Below are positions 16,890 through 25,667 of a stretch of DNA of 64,000 nt, in pieces (the stretch's first letter is position 1; every line of letters begins with the position of its first letter). The notes beneath the pieces are model-generated. The model was given only the letters and a program-made list of their open reading frames with translations. It ran no database searches and was not told where the DNA came from. The position numbers and the translations under genes were made by a program. The DNA is from Streptomyces sp. Y2F8-2 (GTDB lineage: Bacteria > Actinomycetota > Actinomycetes > Streptomycetales > Streptomycetaceae), in the NCBI RefSeq assembly GCF_014905555.1, contig NZ_BNGS01000005.1:310001-374000 (forward strand). The letters run 5' to 3'.

Positions 16890-18035
16890 TCAAGGGGCCG
16901 AGGTGACCGGCAGAGCGGTCCACTGCTGGTTGGCGCCGCCGTTGCAGTCCCACAGGACCAGTTGGGTACCGTCGGTGGTGGACGCGTTGGGGTCGTCGAG
17001 GCAGCGGCCCGAGACCGGGTTGCGGTAACCGCCGTTGTACGGCTGCCACTGCTGGTTGGCGCCGCCGTTGCAGTCCCAGATCTCGATCTTGGTGCCGTTG
17101 GCGGTACCGCGGCCGGTGGCGTCGAGGCACTTGCCGAGCGCCCGCAGGGTGCCGTCGGAACGCGCGGACCACTGCTGTGCGTCGGAGCCGTTGCAGGCCC
17201 GGATGTCCGCGGCGGTACCGTTGGCGCTGCTGCCGCCTCCCACGTCGAGGCACTTCCCCGCGATTCCGGAGCGCACCTGACCGCCCACGGAAACCGGCGA
17301 CTTGATCCAGCCTGCCGCGTCCGCGGCCTGGACCCCGGCGTTGAAGGCGTCCGCCATCTTGCGGTAGCCGTTGTCGTTGGGGTGCAGGGAGTCGGCCAGA
17401 TCCGCGGTGGTCAGAGCGCTCATGTCCACCAGGCGCACATGCTTGCCCACAGCTTGTTCGGCCTGCACGATTCCTGGGAGCTTGGCGTTGAACGCGGGCC
17501 GGCTGGCCTCCTCGGTGCCGCTGGTGGAGACGATCAGGGTGCCGACGAGGACGGTCGCGTCGGGGGCGTCTCGCGTGATCTGGTCGATGAGCGCACGCAG
17601 CCGGTCGGTGGCCGTCGGAACCTGGTAGTTGCCGTTCAGGTCGTTGGTACCGATCTCCAGGGTGACCACGTTCGGCCGGTACCGGGCCAGCACGTTGTCC
17701 GCGATGCCGGCTATCTGGTCGATCCGCCAGCCGGAGTGGCCTTCGTTGTCCGGGTCTGACATGGTGCCGCCCCGGCCCGAGCCGACGAAGTCCAGGGCGT
17801 GCCCCTCGGCCGACAGCTGGTTCCACAGAAAGCTCCGGTAGCCGTTCCCGGACGGACTGCCGACGCCCCAGGTGATCGAGTCGCCCAACGGCATCAGCCG
17901 CAGGGGGGCGGGCGCGGCGGCCCGCACGGCGGAGGGCGGCGCCTCGGTGCCGGTGGCGGCCGCCGCGGGCAATGCGGCGCCCACACCGAGCGCGGCCGTC
18001 AGCGCGGCGGCCAAGGGTGCGCGGTACTTCTTCAT
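16890..18035 (-). CDS. Secreted SGNH/GDSL esterase (acetylxylan-esterase-like) with C-terminal CBM13
   Basis: The 381-aa protein has a signal peptide (about 1-27), an SGNH hydrolase domain (about 43-245) with GDSITWG (Ser), GTND (Asn block) and DSLHPND (Asp/His), and a CBM13 (about 250-378). It resembles CE3-type carbohydrate esterases, and removal of acetyl groups from xylan fits the adjacent GH10 gene; the substrate is inferred. GAGGAACGCTG precedes ATG 18035. Only 72 bp separate it from the xylanase gene and 54 bp from the upstream gene, so the three are probably cotranscribed. Confidence 0.85.
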   Translation of the reverse strand: MKKYRAPLAAALTAALGVGAALPAAAATGTEAPPSAVRAAAPAPLRLMPLGDSITWGVGSPSGNGYRSFLWNQLSAEGHALDFVGSGRGGTMSDPDNEGHSGWRIDQIAGIADNVLARYRPNVVTLEIGTNDLNGNYQVPTATDRLRALIDQITRDAPDATVLVGTLIVSTSGTEEASRPAFNAKLPGIVQAEQAVGKHVRLVDMSALTTADLADSLHPNDNGYRKMADAFNAGVQAADAAGWIKSPVSVGGQVRSGIAGKCLDVGGGSSANGTAADIRACNGSDAQQWSARSDGTLRALGKCLDATGRGTANGTKIEIWDCNGGANQQWQPYNGGYRNPVSGRCLDDPNASTTDGTQLVLWDCNGGANQQWTALPVTSAP

Positions 18036-18089
18036 CAGCGTTCCTCACTGGTGCGGGACAGTGGGTGGGGTGAACGGGCCCGCGAGCGG

Positions 18090-20543
18090 TCAGCGCGGGG
18101 TGAAGTCCTGGTTGCTGCCTTGCGTGTTCTTGCAGGGCCACTGGTCGAGCTGCTGGCCGAGGTTGCTGCCGCCGCCGAAGACGTCCAGGCACAGGCCGCT
18201 GTTCTTGTTCTGGAAGGAGTAGGAGCCGTCGGACTGCCGCACCGGCAGCCACAGAGTGCCGGCAGCTCCGTCCGGGGCCTGCTGCACGATGTCGGGAGTG
18301 CCGGCGGCCGTGGAACCGCCCGCCACCGCCACGACCTGCCCGGAGTTCTGCGCCCGTAGCTGCCCGTAGCCGCTGGAGACCGGCACGAACTCGAACTGTT
18401 GGTTGCTTTGCCCGTTGCAGGTCCACTGGTCGATCGCGGCGCCCGCGGCGGCGGAGTTGCCGTACACGTCCAAGCACAGACTGTCGCTGCCGATCACCAT
18501 CTGGTGGTAGCCGCTGGGGAAGCCGTCGCCACCGCCGCCCGACGGCTGGATGCCTGCCTGCTGGATGACCTGCCTGGCGCCCTGCGGCCAGTTGGTGCCG
18601 CTGACCTGGACGTTGCCGGTGAGGACGTTGTTGTGCGGAGGGCCGGTGGCCACGTACGTGTTGCCGCCGTTGTACCAGTTGCCGGAGAAGGTGCTGTCGT
18701 CGGTGTGGTTGTTCCCGTTGGCATTGGTCAGCGCCCAGTTACCGGCGTCCTGCACCACGTTGTGGGACACCGTCAGGTACCGGGAACCCTCGTCGAGGTA
18801 CAGCGCGGTGGTGTGCCTGTTGTCGTACATGTAGTTGTCGGAGATCACCGAGCCGGGGTTCGCGGACAGGCTGTAGATGCTGCCGCCGTCGAACATCGCG
18901 TTCTTGGTGTCGAAGACCAGGTTGTGGGAGACGGTGTTGTTCTTCAGCGTCGTGGGGGTGCTGTAGACGGGCTGGTAGGTGTACGTGCCCCGGTTGACGT
19001 AGTCCTGGCTGCCGCCCGGGTCGTTGATGCCCCACCCCCACCCGATGTCGATCCCGTCGTAGGGCAGGTGGTCGCACTGGTTGTGGGTGATCGTCGCGTT
19101 CGTGACGTAGGTGGACAGGATGGCGGCGGTCTCTTTGTAGTCGGTGCCCACGCCGCTGACCCGGTTGTTGCTGATGACGATGTTCTGGTTGGTCATCTGC
19201 GGGTTGCTCGGGTGGTGCGCGTCCGGCTGGATGCCGCCGACCTGAATGCCGCTGCCGGCGATGTCGGTGAACGTGTTGCCGGTGACGGTGACGCCGCCCG
19301 CCCCGAGTCCGGTGCCGGAGGCCGTGGCGACACCGTCGTTCCCCAAGCCCAGTCCGGCCTGCCCGAGTTCGGAGAACGTGTCGCCGGAGAACGTGATGCC
19401 GACGGCGGCGGAGACCTGCACGGCCGCGGGCATCTGCGCCCAGTGGTTACGGGTGGCCTCGAACTGCGTGCACCCCGACTTGCAGGTGCTCAGCCAGTTG
19501 GCGGGCATCGCGTAGGCTCCGGTGATGTGGGCGCCGCTCTGCTGGTCCGCGTAGCCGTCGGGTCCGCTCGGGCCGAGCCAGGAGGTTCCCGTGAACCGGA
19601 TGCCGGTGAACGCGAGGCCGGTCGCCGGTGAGCCGTAGCTGCCGCTGATGTCGAGCAGGCTCTGCAGCCGGGGCAGTTCGATGTCGAGGCTGTTGGGGTT
19701 CTGCCCGGGCTGGGCCCGGTAGTAGAGGTCGCCGGTGGACGAGTCGAGGTACCACTGTCCGGCCTGCTTGAGGAACGCGTAGTTGTTCTCGAGGTACATC
19801 GTCCCGCCGGCGAACGGCGCGTTGATGGTGTCGTATCCCCAGGAGTTGTTGTTCCACGCGGGCTGCTGCATGGTGATGGTTCTGCCGCTGATCGACTGGA
19901 TCGGCGCGTAGCGGTCGGTGAAGGAGTTGACGCTCTCGACTTCCATGTGGTTCTGGTCCGAGAGGCCGGCCAGGTAGTCGAGGGATGAGTCGGTGATGGT
20001 CAGGCCGGTCTCGGTGAAGACGAATCCGGAACGGGGCACCTGGATCGCCGCCCGCGGTGCCTCCTTGCCGTTCACGTACAACTGGCGCGTGTTCACGCCC
20101 GGGCCGACGTGGACCGACCAGATGTCGTTCGACTGATCATGCACCTGCCAACCATTGATCCGCTGGGCGCCGGTCACGACCGGCTGCTGCCCCGGCATGG
20201 CCTGGTAGGTGATGGTGTGGCCGTTCTGGCCGCCGTCGCCGGAACCGAATGCCAGCGGCTTGGACAGCCGGTAGGTGCCACCGGCCAGGTTGACCACGAC
20301 GTCAGAATCGGCCGAGAGCCGGTGCGCGGGCTGCTGCGCCTGGTCGATGGTGGCGAACGGCTCCCCGGCGGTGCCGTTCCCGCCGGGAGCCGCATCCGGC
20401 GCCACGTACAGGACGGCGGCCGCCGTTTGGTGCTCGGCCGGTATCGCGTAGGCGGCCCCCGTCGTGGCCGGGCTGCCCGCCAGCAGGGCGAGCAGAGCCA
20501 CGGGGGCGGCCCACAGACCGCGGAGCGTTCTGGCTCTGGACAT
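18090..20543 (-). CDS. Secreted right-handed beta-helix glycosidase (GH141-like) with CBM13
   Basis: The 817-aa protein has a signal peptide, then VLYVAPDAAPGGNGTAGEPFATI, the opening typical of parallel beta-helix enzymes, followed by an immunoglobulin-like insert and many helix rungs rich in NN, SGN and TGN (about 330-640). The blocks TITYQAMPGQQPVVTGAQRINGW and QLYVNGKEAPRA resemble GH141 (fucosidase/xylanase) and GH120 proteins; I favour GH141-like but cannot prove it. The lectin module at the end is the GYHQ-type shared with the gene at 8140-9987. ATG 20543 has GGAGG 6 nt upstream; the ATG two codons earlier directly abuts GGAGG and is less likely. Confidence 0.75.
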   Translation of the reverse strand: MSRARTLRGLWAAPVALLALLAGSPATTGAAYAIPAEHQTAAAVLYVAPDAAPGGNGTAGEPFATIDQAQQPAHRLSADSDVVVNLAGGTYRLSKPLAFGSGDGGQNGHTITYQAMPGQQPVVTGAQRINGWQVHDQSNDIWSVHVGPGVNTRQLYVNGKEAPRAAIQVPRSGFVFTETGLTITDSSLDYLAGLSDQNHMEVESVNSFTDRYAPIQSISGRTITMQQPAWNNNSWGYDTINAPFAGGTMYLENNYAFLKQAGQWYLDSSTGDLYYRAQPGQNPNSLDIELPRLQSLLDISGSYGSPATGLAFTGIRFTGTSWLGPSGPDGYADQQSGAHITGAYAMPANWLSTCKSGCTQFEATRNHWAQMPAAVQVSAAVGITFSGDTFSELGQAGLGLGNDGVATASGTGLGAGGVTVTGNTFTDIAGSGIQVGGIQPDAHHPSNPQMTNQNIVISNNRVSGVGTDYKETAAILSTYVTNATITHNQCDHLPYDGIDIGWGWGINDPGGSQDYVNRGTYTYQPVYSTPTTLKNNTVSHNLVFDTKNAMFDGGSIYSLSANPGSVISDNYMYDNRHTTALYLDEGSRYLTVSHNVVQDAGNWALTNANGNNHTDDSTFSGNWYNGGNTYVATGPPHNNVLTGNVQVSGTNWPQGARQVIQQAGIQPSGGGGDGFPSGYHQMVIGSDSLCLDVYGNSAAAGAAIDQWTCNGQSNQQFEFVPVSSGYGQLRAQNSGQVVAVAGGSTAAGTPDIVQQAPDGAAGTLWLPVRQSDGSYSFQNKNSGLCLDVFGGGSNLGQQLDQWPCKNTQGSNQDFTPR

Positions 20544-20711
20544 GGTCATCCTCCGGTGGTGGCACGTGTGAGCCGGTGGTGTCGGGGCCGTGCGGCGTTT
20601 GTTGTCGACTGTCGCCTGCCTGCCCCGTCCGCCCGGTGCGGCGATGCCTGCATGGGGTGGTGACTGGCCCCTGGCCGACGCTGATCCGGTCAGGGGCCGG
20701 AGCCGTTCAGG

Positions 20712-22310
20712 TCAGTTGAGGCTCCACCGCTGGTTCGATCCACCGTTGCACGGCCAGAGTTCGGCCAGGGCGCCGTTGGCCGTGGAGGCGCCGGTGACGT
20801 CGAGGCAGAGCCCGGACTGGGTGCCGGTGACGGTGCCGTCCGAGTTCAGCTGCCACTGCTGGTTGGCGCCGCCGTTGCACGGCCAGGTCTCCACCTTGGT
20901 GCCGGCGGAGGTCTGGTTGTTGTACGCGTCGAGGCACATCTGGCTGCTGCCGCTGTAGACGGTCAGCTGGCCCGAGGCCGTACGGGTCCAGGTCTGGTTG
21001 GCCCCGCCGCTGCAGTCCCAGATCTGCAGCTGTGTGCCGGCCGTGGTGGACGAGTTCGGCACGTCCAGGCACTTGCCCGCGCCCACCGCGTGCAACGCAC
21101 CGGTGCTCGTCCCGCCGCCGGAGGAATTGCTGTATCCGGCCGCGGTGATGTTGGCCTGGACGGCGTTCTCGGTGGCGTCCGACGGGTAGCCGGAGGTCAT
21201 CACACCCTCGTAGAAGGTGCCTTGGGCGCCCTTGCTGTTGTCGCCGCCGATGCCCAGGATGATGGCGCCCTGCTTCCGCATCGGGTTGTAACCCGGGACG
21301 CCTGGACGCGGTCCGTCGTAGAAGGTGGACAGGCCGCCGGACTGCGCGTTGCCGCCACGGATCGCCCAGTGGTTCGGTCCGCCCTTGATGATGGCGGTCG
21401 TGTACCGGTAGTTGATGGTGGGGTCGTTCGCGTTGTAGTGCTGGTTCACCCCGGAGAACAGGCCGTTCTCCAGATCGGCCATGATCCAGGGGCCGTTGCC
21501 CGCACCGTAGCCCCAGACCTTGATGTTGCCGAAGTAGATGGCCTCCATGGTGCCGTTGCCGTCGTCGTTGCTGTCCGTCTCGGCGTTGCCGTAGTCGAAG
21601 CAGCAGCCACCGTTGTAGTGCGTGCCGTCGAAGATCGCGTACATGCCCTCGGGGTTGTCCCCGGTCGCGATGCCGTTGGTGTGGTTGTTGCGGTAGCCCG
21701 TGCCGGGCGCCACGAACACACCGTAGGCCTTGTGACCGCCCACCATGGTGGGCGCGGCGGTCGCGTTCGCGAGGTTGTCGGGGCCGCCCGCGGCACCGCC
21801 CCCGGGCGCCTGGGTGAGGTTGTTGCCGCGGCCCGACTGGTCGTAGATGGTCGTGATCAGGCAGGTCGTTCCCGAGCAGAACGAGTCCTGGGCGGCGGCG
21901 TCGGCGTACCCGCCCGCGCTCAGGACGCCGATGTTCCGGGTGGTGTTGTCCGAGGCGCGCCGGACCTGGTAGAGCGGCCCGTTGTACGAGGCGTACAGCG
22001 CTCGGGTCGTGCTGTGCGCCGCCACACAGGGCGTGCCGCCTGCCGCATAGATGTCGCACGGCCCGGACGCGGCCGCCCGGGCCGTGCCCGCCGTGGCCGT
22101 GGCGCCGGCCAGTGCCCCGGCGACGAGTGCGGCTGCGACCCCCGCCCGGGCGAACGTTTTCGACCGAGAGCGGGGCGAGCGCGCCGGCGGCGGAACGTGC
22201 GCCTGGTCCGGTACGCTCCGCGGCCCGCCACGGTGCCGTACCGCCGCGAATAATCGCCGGAGGCCACCGCGCCCGGACGGCAGGTGGCGTCCTGTACGTA
22301 TGGTTCTCAT
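20712..22310 (-). CDS. Secreted GH54 alpha-L-arabinofuranosidase with C-terminal CBM13 (paralog 3)
   Basis: The 532-aa protein has an unusually long N-terminus (about 80 residues, basic then hydrophobic AAALVAGALAG), then the GH54 domain from CDIYAAGGTPCVAAH to about 400, with the likely nucleophile Glu in MADLENGLF and the likely acid Asp in GIGGDNS. A CBM13 (GALHAVGAGKCLDV onward) closes it. It is the first gene of the minus-strand island run and faces a LacI regulator across a 771-bp region. GGGAGATCGG precedes ATG 22310. A shorter translation starting nearer the hydrophobic stretch is possible but no better ribosome site was seen. Confidence 0.9.
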   Translation of the reverse strand: MRTIRTGRHLPSGRGGLRRLFAAVRHRGGPRSVPDQAHVPPPARSPRSRSKTFARAGVAAALVAGALAGATATAGTARAAASGPCDIYAAGGTPCVAAHSTTRALYASYNGPLYQVRRASDNTTRNIGVLSAGGYADAAAQDSFCSGTTCLITTIYDQSGRGNNLTQAPGGGAAGGPDNLANATAAPTMVGGHKAYGVFVAPGTGYRNNHTNGIATGDNPEGMYAIFDGTHYNGGCCFDYGNAETDSNDDGNGTMEAIYFGNIKVWGYGAGNGPWIMADLENGLFSGVNQHYNANDPTINYRYTTAIIKGGPNHWAIRGGNAQSGGLSTFYDGPRPGVPGYNPMRKQGAIILGIGGDNSKGAQGTFYEGVMTSGYPSDATENAVQANITAAGYSNSSGGGTSTGALHAVGAGKCLDVPNSSTTAGTQLQIWDCSGGANQTWTRTASGQLTVYSGSSQMCLDAYNNQTSAGTKVETWPCNGGANQQWQLNSDGTVTGTQSGLCLDVTGASTANGALAELWPCNGGSNQRWSLN

Positions 22311-23081
22311 CCGATCTCCCTACCGTGCCGACGCAACCCGGCCGGGCCGCGTTGGTGGCGCTGACAATCCGGAAGCGCTTCGAGGTGCCGTTTCGCAGCG
22401 AGATTACAGAGAGGTTTCGGGGGGAGACGGTGCTCCCGCTTTCCCTGGGCTGTCAAGGGTGTGGAGCCCACTGTTGCAAAGGTCGTCGCGGAATCGATTC
22501 GAAGGCTGATTTCTGCGGTTCCGAAGCTCTCGGCGCGGTCGAAGAGTCGCGGCGCGGCGGCAGGCGGACGCCGGCGTGACCGTCCGTTGCGCCGGCATGG
22601 AGGGCCGCACAGGTGTGCGGCGACCAGGTCAGGAGCATTGGGCTGATCGCCCGCCATGTCGGTGAGCAGGGACGCAGCCGCCGACCCGGGCGACGGGGAC
22701 CGGTTCGCAGGGCAGGGGCCCAAGCGGCGGAGCCTCGGCTCGCGCGCCGGCTCCGCATTCCCCTCGCGGCACGCCATTGACCCCTCACACCGCCGGTCGT
22801 ACCATCCCGTCGAAGCGCTTGCGTGGAATCGATTCGCTCCGCGCCTTCCGGGAATGCGTGAGACGCGGAACGTATGACGGTTCCGGCAGCCCCGCGCCGT
22901 TCCTCGCGGACTCACGGCCCTCGGGCACCCTGCGTCCTTCGTCCGCCCGGGCCCGCCACGGCGCAGCCGTCTGCGTGGCGCCGCCGGGCACCTGGCGCTC
23001 GTCCAGCACCGTCCACGACGAGTCCCTCGGGGCGTCACCCGTCAGTATCCTTGCGGCCTGGGTGCGGTCTTGAGGAGCTGC
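22311..23081. promoter_or_regulatory. Divergent promoter region of the island and its LacI regulator
   Basis: This is 771 bp without a convincing gene. It carries two copies of the 12-mer GGAATCGATTCG (22490-22501, 22825-22836), each containing the perfect palindrome GAATCGATTC, and two AAGCGCTT cores (GGAAGCGCTTCG at 22371-22382 and CGAAGCGCTTGCG at 22811-22823). Palindromes with a central CG are typical LacI/GalR operators, and the divergent LacI gene is the obvious candidate to bind them. No clear -10/-35 pair was assigned. Confidence 0.6.
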
Positions 23082-24125
23082 ATGAACATCGGGGAGATAG
23101 CTCGACGCGCGGGGGTGTCACGGAGCACGGTGTCGTACGCGCTCAGCGGCAAACGACCCGTCGCCGCCGGCACTCGCAGACGTATCGAAGACGTGATCAA
23201 CGAATTGGGATACCGCCCCAATGCGACCGCGAGGGCCCTCAAGGAGGGCCGGACCCGGACCATCGGTCTCGTCGTCCCGCCGGCCGGCAACAGGCTCACA
23301 CACATGCAACTGGACTTCGTCGCCAGCGTGGTCGACGCCGCCGCCCGGGTCGACCTCGATGTGCTGCTGTCCCCTTCCGGCGGGGATCACGAGCGTTCCT
23401 TCGAGCGGTTGGTCTCGGAGAGTCGCGTGGACGGCGTCATTCTGATGGAGATCCGCCTGGTGGACCCTCGTGTGGGGCGCCTGCAGGAAGCCGGGCTGCC
23501 CTTCGTCGGGATCGGGCGCACGGCCGGCGACCACCAGATGTCCTGGATCGACGTCGATTACGCCGGCCTGGTCCAGCACTGCGTGCGGCACCTGGCCGAT
23601 CTCGGGCACCGCCGGGTGGCCCTGGTCACTCGGTCCCGGGAGCTCATCTCGGCCGGCTACGGCCCCGCGCACAGGGCCAGAGAGGGTTTCGAGGCGGCCC
23701 TGGCGGAACGCGGCCTCGACGGCGTCGAAGTGCCGTGCGGGGACGATGCCCGCTCCGGTCAGGAATGCGTCGAGGCGCTCCTGCGCAGCCATCCGGACGT
23801 CACCGCTGTCACCACCATCAACGAGGCCGCCCTGCCCGGCGTCCAGCGCGCGCTGGCGGACGCCGGTCTCGAAGTGCCGTACGACTTCTCCATCACCGGT
23901 GTGGCGGCCAGGACGTGGGCCGAGGACTTCCGTCCGCCGCTCACGGCAGCGGACGTACCCGCTCTGGAAATGGGCGAGAAGGCCGTTTCCCTGCTCGTGG
24001 AACGCATCGCCGCGCCGGACACACCGCCTCGGCACATCCTGTTGACTCCCCCGATCTCGTTGCGTTCCAGCACAGCCCCCGTACCCACCGGCGGGCCGGC
24101 AGGGGCCAACGGCGCGGCGCGCTGA
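23082..24125 (+). CDS. LacI-family transcriptional regulator, divergent to the CBM13 island
   Basis: The 347-aa protein begins with a classic LacI helix-turn-helix and hinge (NIGEIARRAGVSRSTVSYAL, then ELGYRPNATARAL) and continues as a periplasmic-binding-protein-like sugar sensor (about 60-335). In this family the apo form represses and a sugar releases it. Its position, divergent from twelve polysaccharidase genes with repeated CG-centred palindromes between, suggests it controls the island and perhaps itself. GAGGAG lies 5 nt upstream of ATG 23082. The sensor domain is less conserved than usual around the ligand loops, so the inducer cannot be guessed. Confidence 0.88.
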   Translation: MNIGEIARRAGVSRSTVSYALSGKRPVAAGTRRRIEDVINELGYRPNATARALKEGRTRTIGLVVPPAGNRLTHMQLDFVASVVDAAARVDLDVLLSPSGGDHERSFERLVSESRVDGVILMEIRLVDPRVGRLQEAGLPFVGIGRTAGDHQMSWIDVDYAGLVQHCVRHLADLGHRRVALVTRSRELISAGYGPAHRAREGFEAALAERGLDGVEVPCGDDARSGQECVEALLRSHPDVTAVTTINEAALPGVQRALADAGLEVPYDFSITGVAARTWAEDFRPPLTAADVPALEMGEKAVSLLVERIAAPDTPPRHILLTPPISLRSSTAPVPTGGPAGANGAAR

Positions 24126-24232
24126 GCCGCGCGTACGGCAATCACGTCCGCACGACACCCCGACGCAGCAGCGCGACCCGGGCGTCCCTCTGGCGGCGTG
24201 TCGATGTGCGGCGGCGGTACGGGGCACGGCCG

Positions 24233-25246
24233 TCAGGCGCTGGAGCGGGTGACCAGGCGGGTGGGCAGGATCAGCGGGGTGGGGTCCTGTCCATTGATGA
24301 GCGCCACGAGCATGCGCGCCATCTCCCGTCCGAAAGCCTTTATGGGCTGATGGACGGTGGTGAGCGGCGGATCGGCGATCTGGGCGACGGTCAGGTCGTC
24401 GAAGCCGACCACGGCGACATCGGCGGGGACCGATCGGCCGGCCTCGCGCAAAGTGCGCAGCGCTCCCGCCCCCATGTTGTCGTTGGCGGCGAACACCCCG
24501 TTCACCTCGGGGTGGTTCGCCAGCAGGGCGGCCATGGCGGCGGCTCCACCGGGCTCGGTGAAGTCCCCCTCCTGCGGCGGGTACGGGTCAAGGCCGGCTG
24601 CCAGCATGGCGTCCCGGTAGCCGCGGTACCGGGCGAGCCCGACCTCGGTGTCCAGACGCCCGCAGATCGTGGCCACACGGGTCCGGCCACGGGAGAGCAG
24701 GTACTCGGTGGCCTCGCGCGCTCCGCCGGCGTTGTCGACGTCCACATACCACCGGGGAGCCGAACCGACCGGGCGGCCGCCGAACACGACGGGCATCTCC
24801 GCGTCCTGAGCCACACGGGCCAGCGGATCGCCCTCGCGCAGCGCCATCAGCATGACGCCGTCGGCGCCCCTGGACCGAAGGAGCTCCTCCACCCGCTTGC
24901 GGCCCCGGTCGGAGGCGGCCAGACACAGCATCAGATGCAGGTCGGCCTCCTCCAGGGCGGCCGAGGCTCCCACGATCACCTGGGCGAAGAACGGGTCCGC
25001 GAAGATGGACGGATCCTCTCCCGCGACGACCAGTGCCGCCGCTCCCGTCTGGCGGGTGGCCAGAGCGCGTGCAGTCGGGTTGGGGACGTAACCCAGCTGT
25101 TGGACGGCCCGCTCGACCGCCTCGCGCTTGGCGCGGCTGACGTGCGGGGCGTTGTTGAGGACGCGGGAGGCCACCGAGCGGGAGACGCCGGCGCGTTCGG
25201 CCACCTCGTCGAGCGTCGACTGCCGGCGCGGCGCATTCTCTCTCAT
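24233..25246 (-). CDS. LacI-family regulator, CebR-like, divergent to GH6 cellulases
   Basis: The 337-aa protein has an N-terminal LacI HTH (TLDEVAERAGVSRSVASRVL) with hinge QLGYVPNPTARALAT and a complete sugar-binding domain ending in TTVHQPIKAFG and RLVTRSS, typical of GalR/LacI. Streptomyces CebR represses cellulase and cellobiose-uptake genes through TGGGAGCGCTCCCA, and an exact copy of that box lies in the shared intergenic region, so this protein may be CebR-like; no ceb transport genes are present here, so it could equally be a paralog. The ribosome site (AAAGG) is weak. Convergent with the other LacI gene across 107 bp. Confidence 0.85.
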   Translation of the reverse strand: MRENAPRRQSTLDEVAERAGVSRSVASRVLNNAPHVSRAKREAVERAVQQLGYVPNPTARALATRQTGAAALVVAGEDPSIFADPFFAQVIVGASAALEEADLHLMLCLAASDRGRKRVEELLRSRGADGVMLMALREGDPLARVAQDAEMPVVFGGRPVGSAPRWYVDVDNAGGAREATEYLLSRGRTRVATICGRLDTEVGLARYRGYRDAMLAAGLDPYPPQEGDFTEPGGAAAMAALLANHPEVNGVFAANDNMGAGALRTLREAGRSVPADVAVVGFDDLTVAQIADPPLTTVHQPIKAFGREMARMLVALINGQDPTPLILPTRLVTRSSA

Positions 25247-25667
25247 GGACCATGAGCCTTTCCCACTCGGCCTCGCCGAAAGCGTCTCGCCCCCGACCCG
25301 GTTTCGCTGCCATCCAGCCGGTGGGCGACGGAGGGCAGATACGGGTCCTTGAGAGCCCGGGGCTGGTAGCGCTTCCAGTTCCAGGACTGCAGAGCCTTGT
25401 TCTCTTCATGTGAAGTGCAGGTTGTGCATCGCCTCTTGACAGCTTCACCAGAGCGCAACACGATACCGGCCACACACCAAAAGTCCTCCGTCCTTTTGGA
25501 AGCGCTTCCAATGGGAGCGCTCCCAAAGCCAGCCTCCGGCTCTTCGGGGCGCGCCCCCGCCCCAGCCCTTCGGTCCAAGGGGCCTCGTACCACCGCACTT
25601 CCTCAGCGCGCCGCACGCTCGGGACGAGAGCGTGCGACGCATCCCTGCCAGGAAACCGAGGTAAGTC
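25247..25667 (+). promoter_or_regulatory. GH6 cellulase promoter region with tandem LacI/CebR operators
   Basis: A candidate promoter TTGACA (25436-25441), 17-bp spacer, CACGAT (25459-25464) points to the GH6 gene. Downstream of it, probably in the leader, two perfect palindromes abut: TTGGAAGCGCTTCCAA (25496-25511) and TGGGAGCGCTCCCA (25512-25525), the latter identical to the CebR box. A third, one-mismatch palindrome CTGGTAGCGCTTCCAG (25363-25378) lies nearer the divergent LacI gene. The layout fits repression of both genes by a LacI-type protein. Confidence 0.75.

Noticed and set aside
22307..23038. 243-residue minus-strand frame in the divergent region
   Set aside because: Arg/Ala/Pro-rich with no domain or ribosome site, and it would cover the operator-like palindromes.
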